The notes under the pieces were generated by a model. It was not told the origin of the DNA and did no database searches. It worked only from the letters and a program-made list of their open reading frames with translations. A program made the translations under genes and the position numbers. DNA of 64,000 nucleotides, taken from Pandoraea sp. (GTDB lineage: Bacteria; Pseudomonadota; Gammaproteobacteria; Burkholderiales; Burkholderiaceae). Shown piece after piece: positions 1 to 9,478 of the stretch (the stretch's first letter is position 1; every line of letters starts with the position of its first letter). Location: the NCBI RefSeq assembly GCF_004297875.1, contig NZ_SCSK01000067.1, positions 1-64,000 on the forward strand, read 5' to 3'.

Positions 1-33
1 TAATTGCGGAACAAACCGCGAATTGCGGAAATG

Positions 34-66
34 AAAAAGGGTTTGCGATTGCTCGCAAACCCTTTT
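34..66 (-). terminator. Rho-independent terminator of tRNA-Lys
   Basis: A perfect 14 bp stem (35-48 pairs with 53-66) with a TTGC/GCAA loop. Read on the minus strand it is followed by a run of T. It lies just downstream of the tRNA-Lys 3' end and should end that transcript. Confidence 0.85.
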
Positions 67-72
67 GTATTC

Positions 73-148
73 TGGTGGGGCGTGAGTGGCTCGAACACTC
101 GACCTACGGATTAAGAGTCCGCTGCTCTACCAACTGAGCTAACGCCCC
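73..148 (-). tRNA. tRNA-Lys (anticodon CTT)
   Basis: On the minus strand the sequence folds as a full cloverleaf. It has a GGGGCGT/ACGCCCC acceptor stem, a D arm GCTC/GAGC, an anticodon stem GCGGA/TCCGT with loop CTCTTAA (anticodon CTT, reading AAG lysine codons) and a T arm GAGTG/CACTC. The 3' CCA is encoded (75-73). It has its own promoter and terminator, so it appears to be a single-gene unit. Confidence 0.97.
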
Positions 149-161
149 AACTGAGCCCGCA

Positions 162-190
162 ATCTTACCGGGCTTTTTTGAGGCGGTCAA
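162..190 (-). promoter_or_regulatory. sigma-70 promoter of tRNA-Lys
   Basis: Minus strand TTGACC (190-185), a 17 nt spacer, then TAAGAT (167-162). The expected start point falls about 7 nt before the mature tRNA 5' end at 148. Position and spacing fit a strong stable-RNA promoter. Confidence 0.75.
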
Positions 191-268
191 TAGTGCCGGT
201 GATTTTTGGTGCAACGTGCTGATGGGGCGGCATCGCGCCAGTGTTGGCAGGCTGGTGCCTGCGAGGCT

Positions 269-451
269 TCAAAGCAGTGCCGGCAGCAACTCGAGGGCCA
301 GCACCGCGAGGATCGCGCCGGCGACGATGCCGATGGCGCGCAGGCCGATCTTGATGAGCGACAGCGGGCAAGGCCGGGTGCCGACGAGGACGCCGCCGAG
401 CGCCGCGAGAGCAAACATCAAAATAAGGTGAGCATTGGTCAAGGAAAGCAT
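269..451 (-). CDS. small two-helix membrane protein, function unknown
   Basis: A 60-residue protein starting MLSLTNAHL. Two hydrophobic stretches (about residues 8-26 and 38-58) flank a short loop with Pro, Cys and Lys/Arg, so a two-pass inner-membrane protein is likely. A longer in-frame start exists at 535, but the ATG at 451 has a GGAG Shine-Dalgarno 6-7 nt upstream and gives a clean membrane N-terminus. I do not recognise a family. No neighbour suggests a role. Confidence 0.5.
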   Translation of the reverse strand: MLSLTNAHLILMFALAALGGVLVGTRPCPLSLIKIGLRAIGIVAGAILAVLALELLPALL

Positions 452-547
452 GGCCGTCTCCGTCTTATATGACGTTTTCAGTATAGGCCAGGCTAAATTG
501 GGCTCGCATCGCAGGTTAACCCCGAGATGCGGCAAGGTGGCGGCGCG

Positions 548-790
548 TCAGGCCTCGGGCAGGTCGAGGATCAATACGATGGTCCAGTCGTTGTCGCTTT
601 CGTGATGGTATTGACGTTCGATCACGACGAAAGGCTGCTTCTTTTCCTTGCTGCCGAGGAACAGTACGTCGCCCTCCATCGGCAGGCATTCGATCGGCGG
701 TAATCCAATCGGGGTGCCTTTGGGCAGCAGGCGCTCGATTTTCTTCGAGGCGCGCTCGGTCCATTCGATGTCGAATTCAATTTGGCTCAC
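548..790 (-). CDS. conserved-looking small protein of unknown function
   Basis: An 80-residue, mostly soluble and acidic protein (MSQIEFDIEW...) with no signal peptide or membrane segment. The start codon is GTG at 790, supported by GGAG six bases upstream on the minus strand. Its codon use looks like its neighbours, with GC-rich third positions. I do not recognise a domain. It is a single gene between the small membrane protein and the DUF4148 gene. Confidence 0.55.
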   Translation of the reverse strand: MSQIEFDIEWTERASKKIERLLPKGTPIGLPPIECLPMEGDVLFLGSKEKKQPFVVIERQYHHESDNDWTIVLILDLPEA

Positions 791-867
791 GCGAGGCTCC
801 GATGCGATAAAGAATAGCCGCGTATGCTAGCACGGCCGCCGCGTGCCAAGCTTGGGTCGGGCGCGAC

Positions 868-894
868 AAAAAAACCCACCGCGCGAGCGGTGGG
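868..894 (-). terminator. Rho-independent terminator
   Basis: CCCACCGC (875-882) pairs with GCGGTGGG (887-894). On the minus strand the stem is followed by seven T. It probably ends the DUF4148 transcript, leaving a 3' untranslated stretch of about 190 nt in which I see no gene. Confidence 0.75.
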
Positions 895-1086
895 CAAGGT
901 CCCATGTGCTCGGGGAAGCACACGGAGACAGGAGAGCGCTGTGCAAGGGGAAGGGTTGCCGCAGGCCCTGACATATGGGTACCGACGGCGATCGAGCATG
1001 GGCTGCAAGCGTCCGATCGGCATCCGGATTGCGTGGTTGCCGCCATGGCGTGCGCCGGCGCCGCATGCGGGCCGGACGCCAGACGA

Positions 1087-1386
1087 TTATTGACCGCGAT
1101 AGAACGGCGCCGGTGTATAGCCGACGAGTTCCTGCTCGACCTGGGCGCGCGTCTTCGTGCTGACCGGATCGGCGATCTTCGGGTAGACCGCATCGGTTTG
1201 CAGCAGCAGGCCTTGCTGTTCTGCCTGCACCAGTGAGGCGCGAACCTGTGCGCGGGTCACACTGCTGGTCTGGGGTACCCAGGCCAGTTGCGAGCCATCG
1301 GGATAAGCGTCACTGGCAAAGGCCGGTACGGCAGCGGCAGCCAGCGTGAGCGAAACAAGGGCGGAAGCAAGGGTAAGACGTTTCAT
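1087..1386 (-). CDS. DUF4148 family secreted protein
   Basis: A 99-residue protein with a clear Sec signal peptide (MKRLTLASALVSL..., cleavage after AFA near residue 24). The short mature part carries a 'TRAQVRASLVQAEQQGLL ... DPVSTKTRAQVEQEL' pattern, which is typical of the DUF4148 family of Burkholderiaceae periplasmic proteins. The function of the family is unknown. Copies are often numerous in these genomes and frequently respond to stress. It starts at ATG 1386 and is transcribed alone, with a terminator at 868-894. Confidence 0.85.
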   Translation of the reverse strand: MKRLTLASALVSLTLAAAAVPAFASDAYPDGSQLAWVPQTSSVTRAQVRASLVQAEQQGLLLQTDAVYPKIADPVSTKTRAQVEQELVGYTPAPFYRGQ

Positions 1387-1522
1387 TTTTGACTCCTGTC
1401 TAACTGGTTAGGAGCGATGCGATCTTGGCACCGCTGACAGGAATCAGTGTATTCCCTAGGCTATCGATGAAAAATAATGATTAGTTAAATAAATTATTGT
1501 CTGAACCGCAATAATGCGCCGC

Positions 1523-1558
1523 AAAAAAACCGCCGCCGATGACAGGCTTCGGCGGCGG
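1523..1558 (-). terminator. Rho-independent terminator of the LysE gene
   Basis: CCGCCGCCGA (1530-1539) pairs with TCGGCGGCGG (1549-1558). On the minus strand it is followed by seven T (1529-1523), 20 bp after the LysE stop codon. Confidence 0.85.
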
Positions 1559-1578
1559 CTCGAGCGGGCGCAGATATC

Positions 1579-2199
1579 TCAGCGAGTGGCGACCATCACT
1601 GCGGCGCCGGCCATGACCACGCCGGTCGAGCGGTTGAGCAACTTCATCGCGCGTCGCGAGGCAAGGAGCTTGCGGGCGCGGGCCGCGAGAAGAATATAGG
1701 CGCCGAACACCACGGCGAGAATGGCCAGCGTGATGCCGACGACTTCGAAGTATCCGAGCGGCGTGATGTGGCGCAGGTCCAGCAGATTGGGCAGCAGCGC
1801 CAGATAAAAGATGACGACCTTGGGATTGCCCAGCGTCACCGAGAGCCCGCCGAGGAACAGCCGGGACGGGCGCTCGCGAGGCGCCTGGGTCTGCTGGGTT
1901 ACCTCCTGCGTGGTGACCGGCGAGGTCCACATTTTCCAGGCGAGATAAAGCAGGTAGAGCGCACCCGCATATTTGACCGCCAGGAAGACTTCGCTGAATG
2001 ACTGCGCCAGGGCGGCCACGCCAAGCACCGCACAGGTCAGCCAGACGACGTCGCCAATGGCCATGCCCGCTGTAAAGGCGATCGCGCCCTGCGTGCCGCG
2101 TCCGAGCACGCGTGCCACGATGGCGGCGATGCCGGGGCCAGGCGCGCCGGCAGCGACCAGCAGCGCCAGCGCGAAAGTCATCAAGCTCGCAAGACTCAT
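1579..2199 (-). CDS. LysE/RhtB family amino-acid exporter
   Basis: A 206-residue inner-membrane protein with about six hydrophobic segments. It has the family N-terminus 'GAPGPG' (residues 18-23), comparable to the 'PGP' signature, and the central 'GGLSVTLGNPKVVIFY' motif. RhtB/LysE proteins export amino acids or related metabolites by proton antiport. The substrate cannot be read from sequence. The ATG at 2199 has an AAGGAG site. It lies 50 bp downstream of the rhodanese gene on the same strand and may be co-transcribed with it. A terminator follows. Confidence 0.9.
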   Translation of the reverse strand: MSLASLMTFALALLVAAGAPGPGIAAIVARVLGRGTQGAIAFTAGMAIGDVVWLTCAVLGVAALAQSFSEVFLAVKYAGALYLLYLAWKMWTSPVTTQEVTQQTQAPRERPSRLFLGGLSVTLGNPKVVIFYLALLPNLLDLRHITPLGYFEVVGITLAILAVVFGAYILLAARARKLLASRRAMKLLNRSTGVVMAGAAVMVATR

Positions 2200-2249
2200 A
2201 GGTGCTCCTTATCAGGGTTGGACGCGATGCCGCGGCAGGCACGCGGGCC

Positions 2250-2714
2250 TTATGCCCCGATCCAGGGCAGACCGCAATGGCACCAGCCGGATACCGTTTT
2301 GCGGTGGCCGGCGCTGTTTTTATCGCCCTCGAAACCATCGAGAATGTCGTAGGCTCTGGTGAAGCCGTTCTCGGTCGCAAGCTTGGCTGCGACCTTCGAG
2401 CGCGCGGCGCTGCGGCACAGGAACAGCAGTGGCGCATTCGGTGTGACCTGGGCTCGCAGCTGTTCAAGGAATTGCGCGTTGGGCACGCTGCCCGGATAGC
2501 GGATCCATTCGATATGAATGTATCTGTCGTCGGCGATTTGCGGGCGTCCGACCCAGTCGAGCTCTGCGCGAGTGCGCACGTCGACCAGCCGGGCGTCGGG
2601 GTCGAGCTGCAGCAATGCCGCGGCCTCTTCGGGCGTGACAGCCCCGGCGTAGGGCAGGTTGCCGGATTGGCGTCGCTGATCGGCTTGGGTGTAGATGTCG
2701 GTGGCTTTTGTCAT
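2250..2714 (-). CDS. rhodanese-like domain protein
   Basis: A 154-residue protein consisting of one rhodanese domain. It has 'ARLVDVRTRAELDWVG' near residues 40-55 and the active-site loop 'LFLCRSAARSK' near residues 95-105, where the Cys would carry persulfide sulfur. Such proteins move sulfane sulfur or sense it. No partner gene here defines the substrate. I chose ATG 2714, which gives the usual short N-terminal extension. An open frame continues upstream to 2957, but that part would overlap the glnA enhancer and looks non-coding. Confidence 0.8.
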   Translation of the reverse strand: MTKATDIYTQADQRRQSGNLPYAGAVTPEEAAALLQLDPDARLVDVRTRAELDWVGRPQIADDRYIHIEWIRYPGSVPNAQFLEQLRAQVTPNAPLLFLCRSAARSKVAAKLATENGFTRAYDILDGFEGDKNSAGHRKTVSGWCHCGLPWIGA

Positions 2715-2798
2715 GGGATCGAGCTCGTTCGAGTGATAGTCGTTCATTCTATGGGGTGTGGCGGCAATTCGCCAGAGATAGGCATGGCGCGGCGAGGC

Positions 2799-2875
2799 TG
2801 CACCAAAAATGGGCATTTTTATTTCAAGCACCAAATTGGTGATTTTTTTGCCCTGCTGTGCATCAAAATGGGGAT
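2799..2875 (+). promoter_or_regulatory. three NtrC-type enhancer sites upstream of glnA
   Basis: Three 17 bp sites resemble the NtrC consensus (TGCACCA-N3-TGGTGCA). Site 1 (2799-2815) is TGCACCAAAAATGGGCA. Site 2 (2827-2843) is AGCACCAAATTGGTGAT, a near-perfect dyad. Site 3 (2859-2875) is TGCATCAAAATGGGGAT. Their start-to-start spacing is 28 and 32 bp, close to three helical turns, so bound dimers would lie on one face. They sit 77-153 bp upstream of the -24/-12 promoter, a usual enhancer distance. Confidence 0.8.
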
Positions 2876-2951
2876 TTTCATCCATAATGAAAGCATTCGA
2901 TCTCCCTTGGCATCCCGCAAGCGCTCGGGCCCTGGGGTGGGAATAGTCATG

Positions 2952-2967
2952 TGGCACGTTTTCTGCT
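2952..2967 (+). promoter_or_regulatory. sigma-54 (-24/-12) promoter of glnA
   Basis: TGGCACGTTTTCTGCT matches the RpoN consensus TGGCACG-N4-TTGCW with GG and GC separated by exactly 10 bases. The start point would be near 2978, leaving a leader of about 85 nt before glnA. Together with the upstream NtrC sites this indicates nitrogen-limited expression of glnA and perhaps of glnL-glnG. Confidence 0.85.
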
Positions 2968-3063
2968 TAATAACGGTGAATCCGCAAACGGAGTTCGTTA
3001 GAATGTGGCACTTCGCTGCGATGCGCCAGCGGGGTGACAAGTTGAATCTTTCGGGAGATATGC

Positions 3064-4479
3064 ATGAGCAAGTCTGTGGCAGACGTAATGAAGTTGGTCA
3101 AAGAGGAAGACGTCAAATTCGTCGACTTCCGTTTTACCGACACCAAAGGTAAAGAGCAGCACGTTTCCGTGCCGCTGTCGGCATTCGACGAAGGCAAGTT
3201 TGACGGCGGCCATGCTTTCGACGGTTCCTCGATCGCCGGCTGGAAGGGTATCGAAGCCTCCGACATGCTGCTGGTGCCGGATCCGAACACGGCCTATATC
3301 GACCCGTTCTACGAAGAAAACACGCTGGTGCTGACCTGCGATGTGATCGAGCCTTCCGATGGCAAGGGCTACGACCGCGATCCGCGCTCGATCGCCAAGC
3401 GCGCCGAAGCGTACCTCAAGAGCACCGGCCTGGGTGACACCGCCTACTTTGGCCCGGAACCCGAGTTCTTCATTTTCGACGCCGTGAACTGGCACATCGA
3501 CATGTCGGGCTGCTCGGTCACCGTGCACTCGGAAGAAGCACCGTGGTCCTCGTCCAAGGAATTCGACAGCGGCAACACCGGCCACCGTCCGGGTGTCAAG
3601 GGCGGTTATTTCCCGGTCGCTCCGGTCGACACCTTCCAGGACATGCGCTCGGAAATGTGCCTGTTGCTCGAACAGCTGGGCGTGCCCGTTGAAGTGCACC
3701 ACCACGAAGTCGCGGGCCAGGGGCAGAACGAAATCGGCACCAAGTTCTCCACGCTGGTGCAGCGCGCCGACTGGACGCAGATCCTGAAATACGTTGTGCA
3801 AAACGTGGCGCACAGCTACGGCAAGACCGCTACCTTCATGCCGAAGCCGATCGTCGGCGACAACGGCTCGGGCATGCACATTCACCAATCGGTGTGGAAG
3901 GACGGCCAAAACCTGTTCGCCGGCAACGGCTACGGCGGCCTGTCGGAGTTCGCGCTGTATTACATCGGCGGCATCATCAAGCACGCTCGGGCGCTGAATG
4001 CCCTGACCAACCCGACCACCAACTCGTACAAGCGTCTGGTGCCGGGCTTCGAAGCGCCTGTCAAGCTGGCCTACTCGGCACGCAACCGCTCGGCTTCGAT
4101 CCGCATTCCGTACGTCGCCAACCCGAAGGGCCGCCGCATCGAAGCGCGCTTCCCGGACCCGATGGCCAATCCGTACCTGGCGTTCTCGGCCATGCTGATG
4201 GCCGGCCTGGACGGCGTGCAGAACAAGATCCACCCGGGCGAAGCCGCCGACAAGAACCTGTACGATCTGCCGCCGGAAGAGGATGCCAAGATCCCGACCG
4301 TGTGCTCCAGCCTCGAACAGGCATTGGAGTACCTGCAGCAAGATCGCGAGTTCCTGACGCGCGGCGGCGTGTTCACCGATGCGATGCTCGATGCGTACAC
4401 CGAGTTGAAGATGGAAGAAGTGACCCGGTTCCGCATGACCACGCACCCGATCGAGTTCGACATGTACTACTCGCTGTAA
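3064..4479 (+). CDS. glnA: glutamine synthetase type I
   Basis: The 471-residue length and sequence are canonical for the GSI-beta dodecamer. The enzyme makes glutamine from glutamate, ammonia and ATP in the cytoplasm. Visible signatures are 'FDGSSIAGWKG' (about residues 51-61), 'FGPEPEFFIFD', the ATP-binding 'PIVGDNGSGMHIHQS' (about 261-275) and 'NLYDLPPEE', whose Tyr near residue 400 is the adenylylation site. It is preceded by a sigma-54 promoter with NtrC sites and followed by a terminator, then by glnL-glnG, the classical nitrogen-control arrangement. Activity is expected to be controlled by adenylylation as well as transcription. Confidence 0.99.
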   Translation: MSKSVADVMKLVKEEDVKFVDFRFTDTKGKEQHVSVPLSAFDEGKFDGGHAFDGSSIAGWKGIEASDMLLVPDPNTAYIDPFYEENTLVLTCDVIEPSDGKGYDRDPRSIAKRAEAYLKSTGLGDTAYFGPEPEFFIFDAVNWHIDMSGCSVTVHSEEAPWSSSKEFDSGNTGHRPGVKGGYFPVAPVDTFQDMRSEMCLLLEQLGVPVEVHHHEVAGQGQNEIGTKFSTLVQRADWTQILKYVVQNVAHSYGKTATFMPKPIVGDNGSGMHIHQSVWKDGQNLFAGNGYGGLSEFALYYIGGIIKHARALNALTNPTTNSYKRLVPGFEAPVKLAYSARNRSASIRIPYVANPKGRRIEARFPDPMANPYLAFSAMLMAGLDGVQNKIHPGEAADKNLYDLPPEEDAKIPTVCSSLEQALEYLQQDREFLTRGGVFTDAMLDAYTELKMEEVTRFRMTTHPIEFDMYYSL

Positions 4480-4514
4480 ATTGTTGCCAGCTCCGAGCTA
4501 GCCAATGAAAGCAG

Positions 4515-4550
4515 AGGGGGAGGGCAGTTTGCCTCCCCCTTGTTTATTTC
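4515..4550 (+). terminator. terminator after glnA
   Basis: AGGGGGAGG (4515-4523) pairs with CCTCCCCCT (4532-4540) across an 8 nt loop, followed by the T-rich TGTTTATTTC. It lies between glnA and glnL, so it probably makes glnA more abundant than the downstream two-component genes. Read-through is likely. Confidence 0.7.
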
Positions 4551-4559
4551 ACGACCAGT

Positions 4560-5720
4560 GTGAAGCTTGGTTTTTCGACGGCGCCAAACATGAAATCCGT
4601 TCGTACCACGAACCCTCCGATCGCTGAACCCCATGAAGACCTTGGGGAGGCCGCGCTGGCTGCCAGCGGCATTTTGCCGGGCCTCGAGGCGCTGGCCACG
4701 GTCCTGCTGGTGCTCGACAAACTGACGCTGCGAGTGGTCTACGCGAACCCGCCCGCCGAGGCGTTGCTGGCGCTCTCGCGACGCTCGCTGGCGCACATGA
4801 CGTGGCATGATCTTTTTCTCAACGGCGAAGTGATCGACGCCACGATGAAAGAGCTGCTGGCGAATCAATTCCAGGCAACACGCCTCGATTTGGTGCTCGA
4901 ACGCACTGCGCAGGAGCCTTTGCATACCCATGCGATCGTCGGTATCCCGGAGAATGCGCCGGACTTCGTGATCGTCGAGCTGATCGAAAACGAGCAGAAA
5001 CTCAAGAACGAGCGCGAGGAGAGAATTCTCGATCAGGCATGGATCAACAAGCAACTGATCCGAAATCTGGCGCATGAAATCAAGAACCCGCTGGGCGGCA
5101 TTCGCGGCGCGGCGCAATTGCTGGAGTTCGAACTCGTGCAGCGTGAGTTGCGCGAGTACACGCAAGTCATCATCAAGGAGTCCGATCGCCTGCAAACGCT
5201 GGTGGATCGGTTGCTCGAGCCGCACCGGCACCCCTACATCGTCACCGAAATCAATCTGCACGAGGTGTGCGAGCGGGTTCGCTCGCTGGTGCTGGCTGAA
5301 TTCCCGCAAGGCCTGGAGATCGAGCGCGATTACGACGTCAGCCTGCCCGATCTGCGCGGTGACAAGGAACAATTGATTCAAGCACTGCTAAATATCGTGC
5401 GCAATGCCGCCGAGGCGCTACGCGAGCAGATCGAGCGCGGCCAAGGGCGGATCGTGCTGCGTACCCGGGTAGCGCGCAAGGTCACGCTGGCCAAGCGGCT
5501 GCACAAGCTGGCATTGGAATTGCATGTAATCGACAACGGGCCCGGTATTCCCGAGGAAATCCGGGACCGCATCTTCTTCCCGCTGGTGTCGGGTCGAGAA
5601 GGCGGTAGCGGTTTGGGATTGACGCTTGCACAGTCTTTCGTGCAACGGCATGAAGGCTCGATCGAGTGCGAGAGCCGACCCGGACGCACCGATTTTCGCA
5701 TTATGTTGCCGCTCGGGTGA
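4560..5720 (+). CDS. glnL: nitrogen regulation sensor kinase NtrB
   Basis: A soluble histidine kinase of 386 residues from GTG 4560, or 376 from ATG 4590; the start is uncertain. It has an N-terminal PAS-like region (about 40-140), the phospho-acceptor 'NLAHEIKNPLGG' with His172, then the catalytic boxes 'NIVRNAAEA' (N box), 'DNGPGIP' (G1) and 'GGSGLGL' (G2). No membrane segment is present, as expected for NtrB, which is controlled by PII protein. It phosphorylates NtrC under nitrogen limitation. It lies 80 bp after glnA and 43 bp before glnG. Confidence 0.96.
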   Translation: MKLGFSTAPNMKSVRTTNPPIAEPHEDLGEAALAASGILPGLEALATVLLVLDKLTLRVVYANPPAEALLALSRRSLAHMTWHDLFLNGEVIDATMKELLANQFQATRLDLVLERTAQEPLHTHAIVGIPENAPDFVIVELIENEQKLKNEREERILDQAWINKQLIRNLAHEIKNPLGGIRGAAQLLEFELVQRELREYTQVIIKESDRLQTLVDRLLEPHRHPYIVTEINLHEVCERVRSLVLAEFPQGLEIERDYDVSLPDLRGDKEQLIQALLNIVRNAAEALREQIERGQGRIVLRTRVARKVTLAKRLHKLALELHVIDNGPGIPEEIRDRIFFPLVSGREGGSGLGLTLAQSFVQRHEGSIECESRPGRTDFRIMLPLG

Positions 5721-5763
5721 GTACAGGACCGGCAGTTCCGATATGTTTTTTTCACGGTGAGCC

Positions 5764-7263
<1,500 letters not shown>

Positions 7264-7281
7264 GACACGAATGTTTCGAGC

Positions 7282-8184
7282 ATGATCAAAAAGATTCTGA
7301 TTACTGGCGCCGGCGGTCAGGTCGGGTGGGAGCTGGCGCGCAGCCTGCAAGGGCTCGGCGAGGTTGTCGCGCCGTCGCGCAAAATCCTCGACCTGCGCGA
7401 CGCCGCGCGTATTCGCGAGGTAGTGCGCGAGGTATCTCCTGATCTGATCGTCAATGCCGCCGCCTATACCGCCGTCGATCAAGCCGAACAGGAGACTGAA
7501 CTGGCGATGGCCATCAATGGCGAAGCGCCGGGCGTGCTGGCCGGGGAGGCGGCCCGGCGGGGCGCCGTGCTGGTGCATTATTCGACCGACTACGTGTTTG
7601 ACGGCGCGCAGCGCGAACCCTATACCGAGGCAGCACAACCCAATCCGCTCAATGTCTACGGCCGCAGCAAACTTGCCGGCGAGCAAGCCATTGCGGCCAG
7701 CGGCGCGGCGCACGTCATTTTGCGCACGAGCTGGGTTTATGGTCTGCGTGGCCGCAATTTCCTGCTATCGATCATGCGCGCGGCCCGCTCGCAGGCCGAG
7801 TTGCGCGTCGTCAGTGACCAGTACGGCGCACCGACCTGGTGCCGCACCGTGGCCGAGCTGAGCGCGCATATCGTCGCGCAAGGCATCGCCGGCGGCACCG
7901 GGCCTGATTGGTGGCACGCGCGCAGCGGCATTTACCATTTGAGCGCGCAGGGCCGCGCCACCTGGCACGATTTCGCGCAACTGATCGTCAACCGCATGGA
8001 TCTGGCCGCCAGGCCGCAGGTGCTGCCGATATCGGCTCAGGAGCATGCCGCCGCGGCCGAGCGCCCGATCAATTCGCTGCTCGACAATGGCAAGCTGGCC
8101 GAGACCTTCGGCCTGCGTGCGCCGTCCTGGCAGGCTGGGCTGGGTCTTTGCCTGGGCATCGAACTGACCCGGCAGCTCGCCTGA
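7282..8184 (+). CDS. rfbD: dTDP-4-dehydrorhamnose reductase
   Basis: A 300-residue short-chain dehydrogenase of the RmlD type. It has the NAD(P)-binding 'GAGGQVG' (residues 9-15), 'NAAAYTAVDQAE', 'STDYVFDG' and the catalytic 'YGRSK'. It performs the last step of dTDP-L-rhamnose synthesis for surface polysaccharide. It begins 18 bp after glnG on the same strand, so it is probably read from the ntrBC transcript. The usual partners rfbA, rfbB and rfbC are not in the window, which is unusual for this gene. Confidence 0.93.
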   Translation: MIKKILITGAGGQVGWELARSLQGLGEVVAPSRKILDLRDAARIREVVREVSPDLIVNAAAYTAVDQAEQETELAMAINGEAPGVLAGEAARRGAVLVHYSTDYVFDGAQREPYTEAAQPNPLNVYGRSKLAGEQAIAASGAAHVILRTSWVYGLRGRNFLLSIMRAARSQAELRVVSDQYGAPTWCRTVAELSAHIVAQGIAGGTGPDWWHARSGIYHLSAQGRATWHDFAQLIVNRMDLAARPQVLPISAQEHAAAAERPINSLLDNGKLAETFGLRAPSWQAGLGLCLGIELTRQLA

Positions 8185-8270
8185 CGATAGCGCCCGGCCG
8201 CGTCGCGTCTGCTCGCCAGCCGGCGAGCCGCTCATTACAATAGGCGCTTCATCCATTTCCGGACAGCGCC

Positions 8271-8693
8271 ATGAGTTATGATCCGAACAATATTTTCGCG
8301 AAAATCCTGCGCGGCGAAGCGCCGTGCATCAGGATATTCGAAGACGACCAGACTTTGGTCATCATGGATATCATGCCGCAGAGCGAAGGACATGTGCTGG
8401 TCCTGACCAAGGAGGCGGCCGCGCAGATCTTCGAACTCTCCGAGCAGGGCGCCGCGGCCTGCATGCGCACCGCGCGCAAGGCCGCGTTGGCCGTCAAGGC
8501 CGCACTTGCGCCGGCCGGCGTGATTCTGGCTCAGGCCAATGGCGCCGCGGCCGGTCAGACCGTGCCTCATCTGCACGTGCACGTTATTCCGCGCCGCGAA
8601 GGCCAATTCCTGGCCATGCATGCGGCCAAGCCGGCCGACCCCGCCGAGCTGAGGCAAATCGCCGAGCGCATCAGGGCCGCGTGGCCGACCTGA
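8271..8693 (+). CDS. HIT family hydrolase
   Basis: A 140-residue histidine-triad protein with the active-site motif 'HLHVHVIP' (near residues 99-106), whose middle His attacks the nucleotide alpha-phosphate. The family hydrolyses dinucleoside polyphosphates or nucleoside phosphoramidates. The exact substrate is not evident. It starts at ATG 8271, with a TACAAT -10-like hexamer about 30 nt upstream. It converges with xth, whose stop lies 5 bp away. Confidence 0.93.
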   Translation: MSYDPNNIFAKILRGEAPCIRIFEDDQTLVIMDIMPQSEGHVLVLTKEAAAQIFELSEQGAAACMRTARKAALAVKAALAPAGVILAQANGAAAGQTVPHLHVHVIPRREGQFLAMHAAKPADPAELRQIAERIRAAWPT

Positions 8694-8698
8694 GACGC

Positions 8699-9478
8699 TT
8701 ACGGCTCGAGCGTGGCGATCACCGGCGCGTGATCCGACGGCTGTTCGAGCGCGCGTGGCGTGCGGTCGATCGCGCACGCCACGCAGCGATCCGCCAGCGC
8801 GCTGCTCAGCAGGATATGGTCGATGCGCAACCCGGCGTTGCGGCGAAAACCGAGCATCCGGTAATCCCACCAGCTGTAGCTCTTCTCGGGCTGCTCGAAT
8901 AAGCGAAAAGCATCGCGCAAGCCCAGGCCCTGCAGGCGGGCGAAAGCTTCGCGTTCCTGCGGCGACACCAGATTTTTTCCCTCCCATGCCTTCGGGTCGT
9001 GCACGTCGCGATCTTCCGGTGCGATATTGAAGTCGCCCAACAGCGCCAGCTTGGCATGCTTGGCAAGTTCGTCGCTCACCCAGTGTGTCAGCGCATCCAG
9101 CCAGCGCAGTTTGTAAGGAAACTTCTCCGAGTCGAGCGCCTGTCCGTTCGGGAAATAGCCGCACACCACGCGCATGTCGCCCACCGTCGCGGCAATCAGG
9201 CGTTGCTGCTCGTCCGGAAAATTCGGCAGGTTGCGGACCACATCCGTCACAGCCAGGCCGCTGGCCTCGCGCACCAGAATGGCCACGCCGTTGTATGTCT
9301 TCTGGCCAGTGAAATAACTTTGGTAACCCGCCGCACTGACGTCGGCCAGCGGATATTTATCGTCGGGCAGCTTCAATTCCTGCAGGCACAGCACATCGAC
9401 GGGATTGGCGGTGAGCCAGTCTTGGACCTGACCGAGCCGAACCTTGAGCGAGTTGACATTCCAGGTGGCGATTTTCAT
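8699..9478 (-). CDS. xth: exodeoxyribonuclease III / AP endonuclease
   Basis: A 259-residue member of the EEP nuclease family. It shows 'MKIATWNVNSLKVRL' at the N-terminus, the metal ligand Glu in 'CLQELKLPD', 'ALLGDFNIAPED' and the C-terminal 'RIDHILLS' plus 'SDHAPV'. It repairs abasic sites and 3'-blocked ends. I chose ATG 9478 because the family begins exactly with MKIATWN. The in-frame ATG at 9508 would add ten residues not typical of the family. Confidence 0.93.
   Translation of the reverse strand: MKIATWNVNSLKVRLGQVQDWLTANPVDVLCLQELKLPDDKYPLADVSAAGYQSYFTGQKTYNGVAILVREASGLAVTDVVRNLPNFPDEQQRLIAATVGDMRVVCGYFPNGQALDSEKFPYKLRWLDALTHWVSDELAKHAKLALLGDFNIAPEDRDVHDPKAWEGKNLVSPQEREAFARLQGLGLRDAFRLFEQPEKSYSWWDYRMLGFRRNAGLRIDHILLSSALADRCVACAIDRTPRALEQPSDHAPVIATLEP

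Noticed and set aside
154..179. Plus-strand terminator-like stem AGCCCG/CGGGCT followed by T
   Set aside because: There is no plus-strand gene upstream for it to serve; the same bases form the -10 region and leader of tRNA-Lys on the minus strand.
2715..2957. N-terminal extension of the rhodanese frame
   Set aside because: The frame is open but covers the NtrC sites, has no family character and starts without a ribosome site.
3003..3017. A second TGGCAC...TGC sequence downstream of the glnA -24/-12 promoter
   Set aside because: GG and GC are separated by 9 bases instead of 10, which is not tolerated well by sigma-54. The upstream site has ideal spacing and is the better candidate.
2998..4446. 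Long minus-strand frame opposite glnA, and similar long frames opposite other genes
   Set aside because: These are mirror frames caused by high GC at third codon positions; the plus-strand protein is an unmistakable glutamine synthetase.
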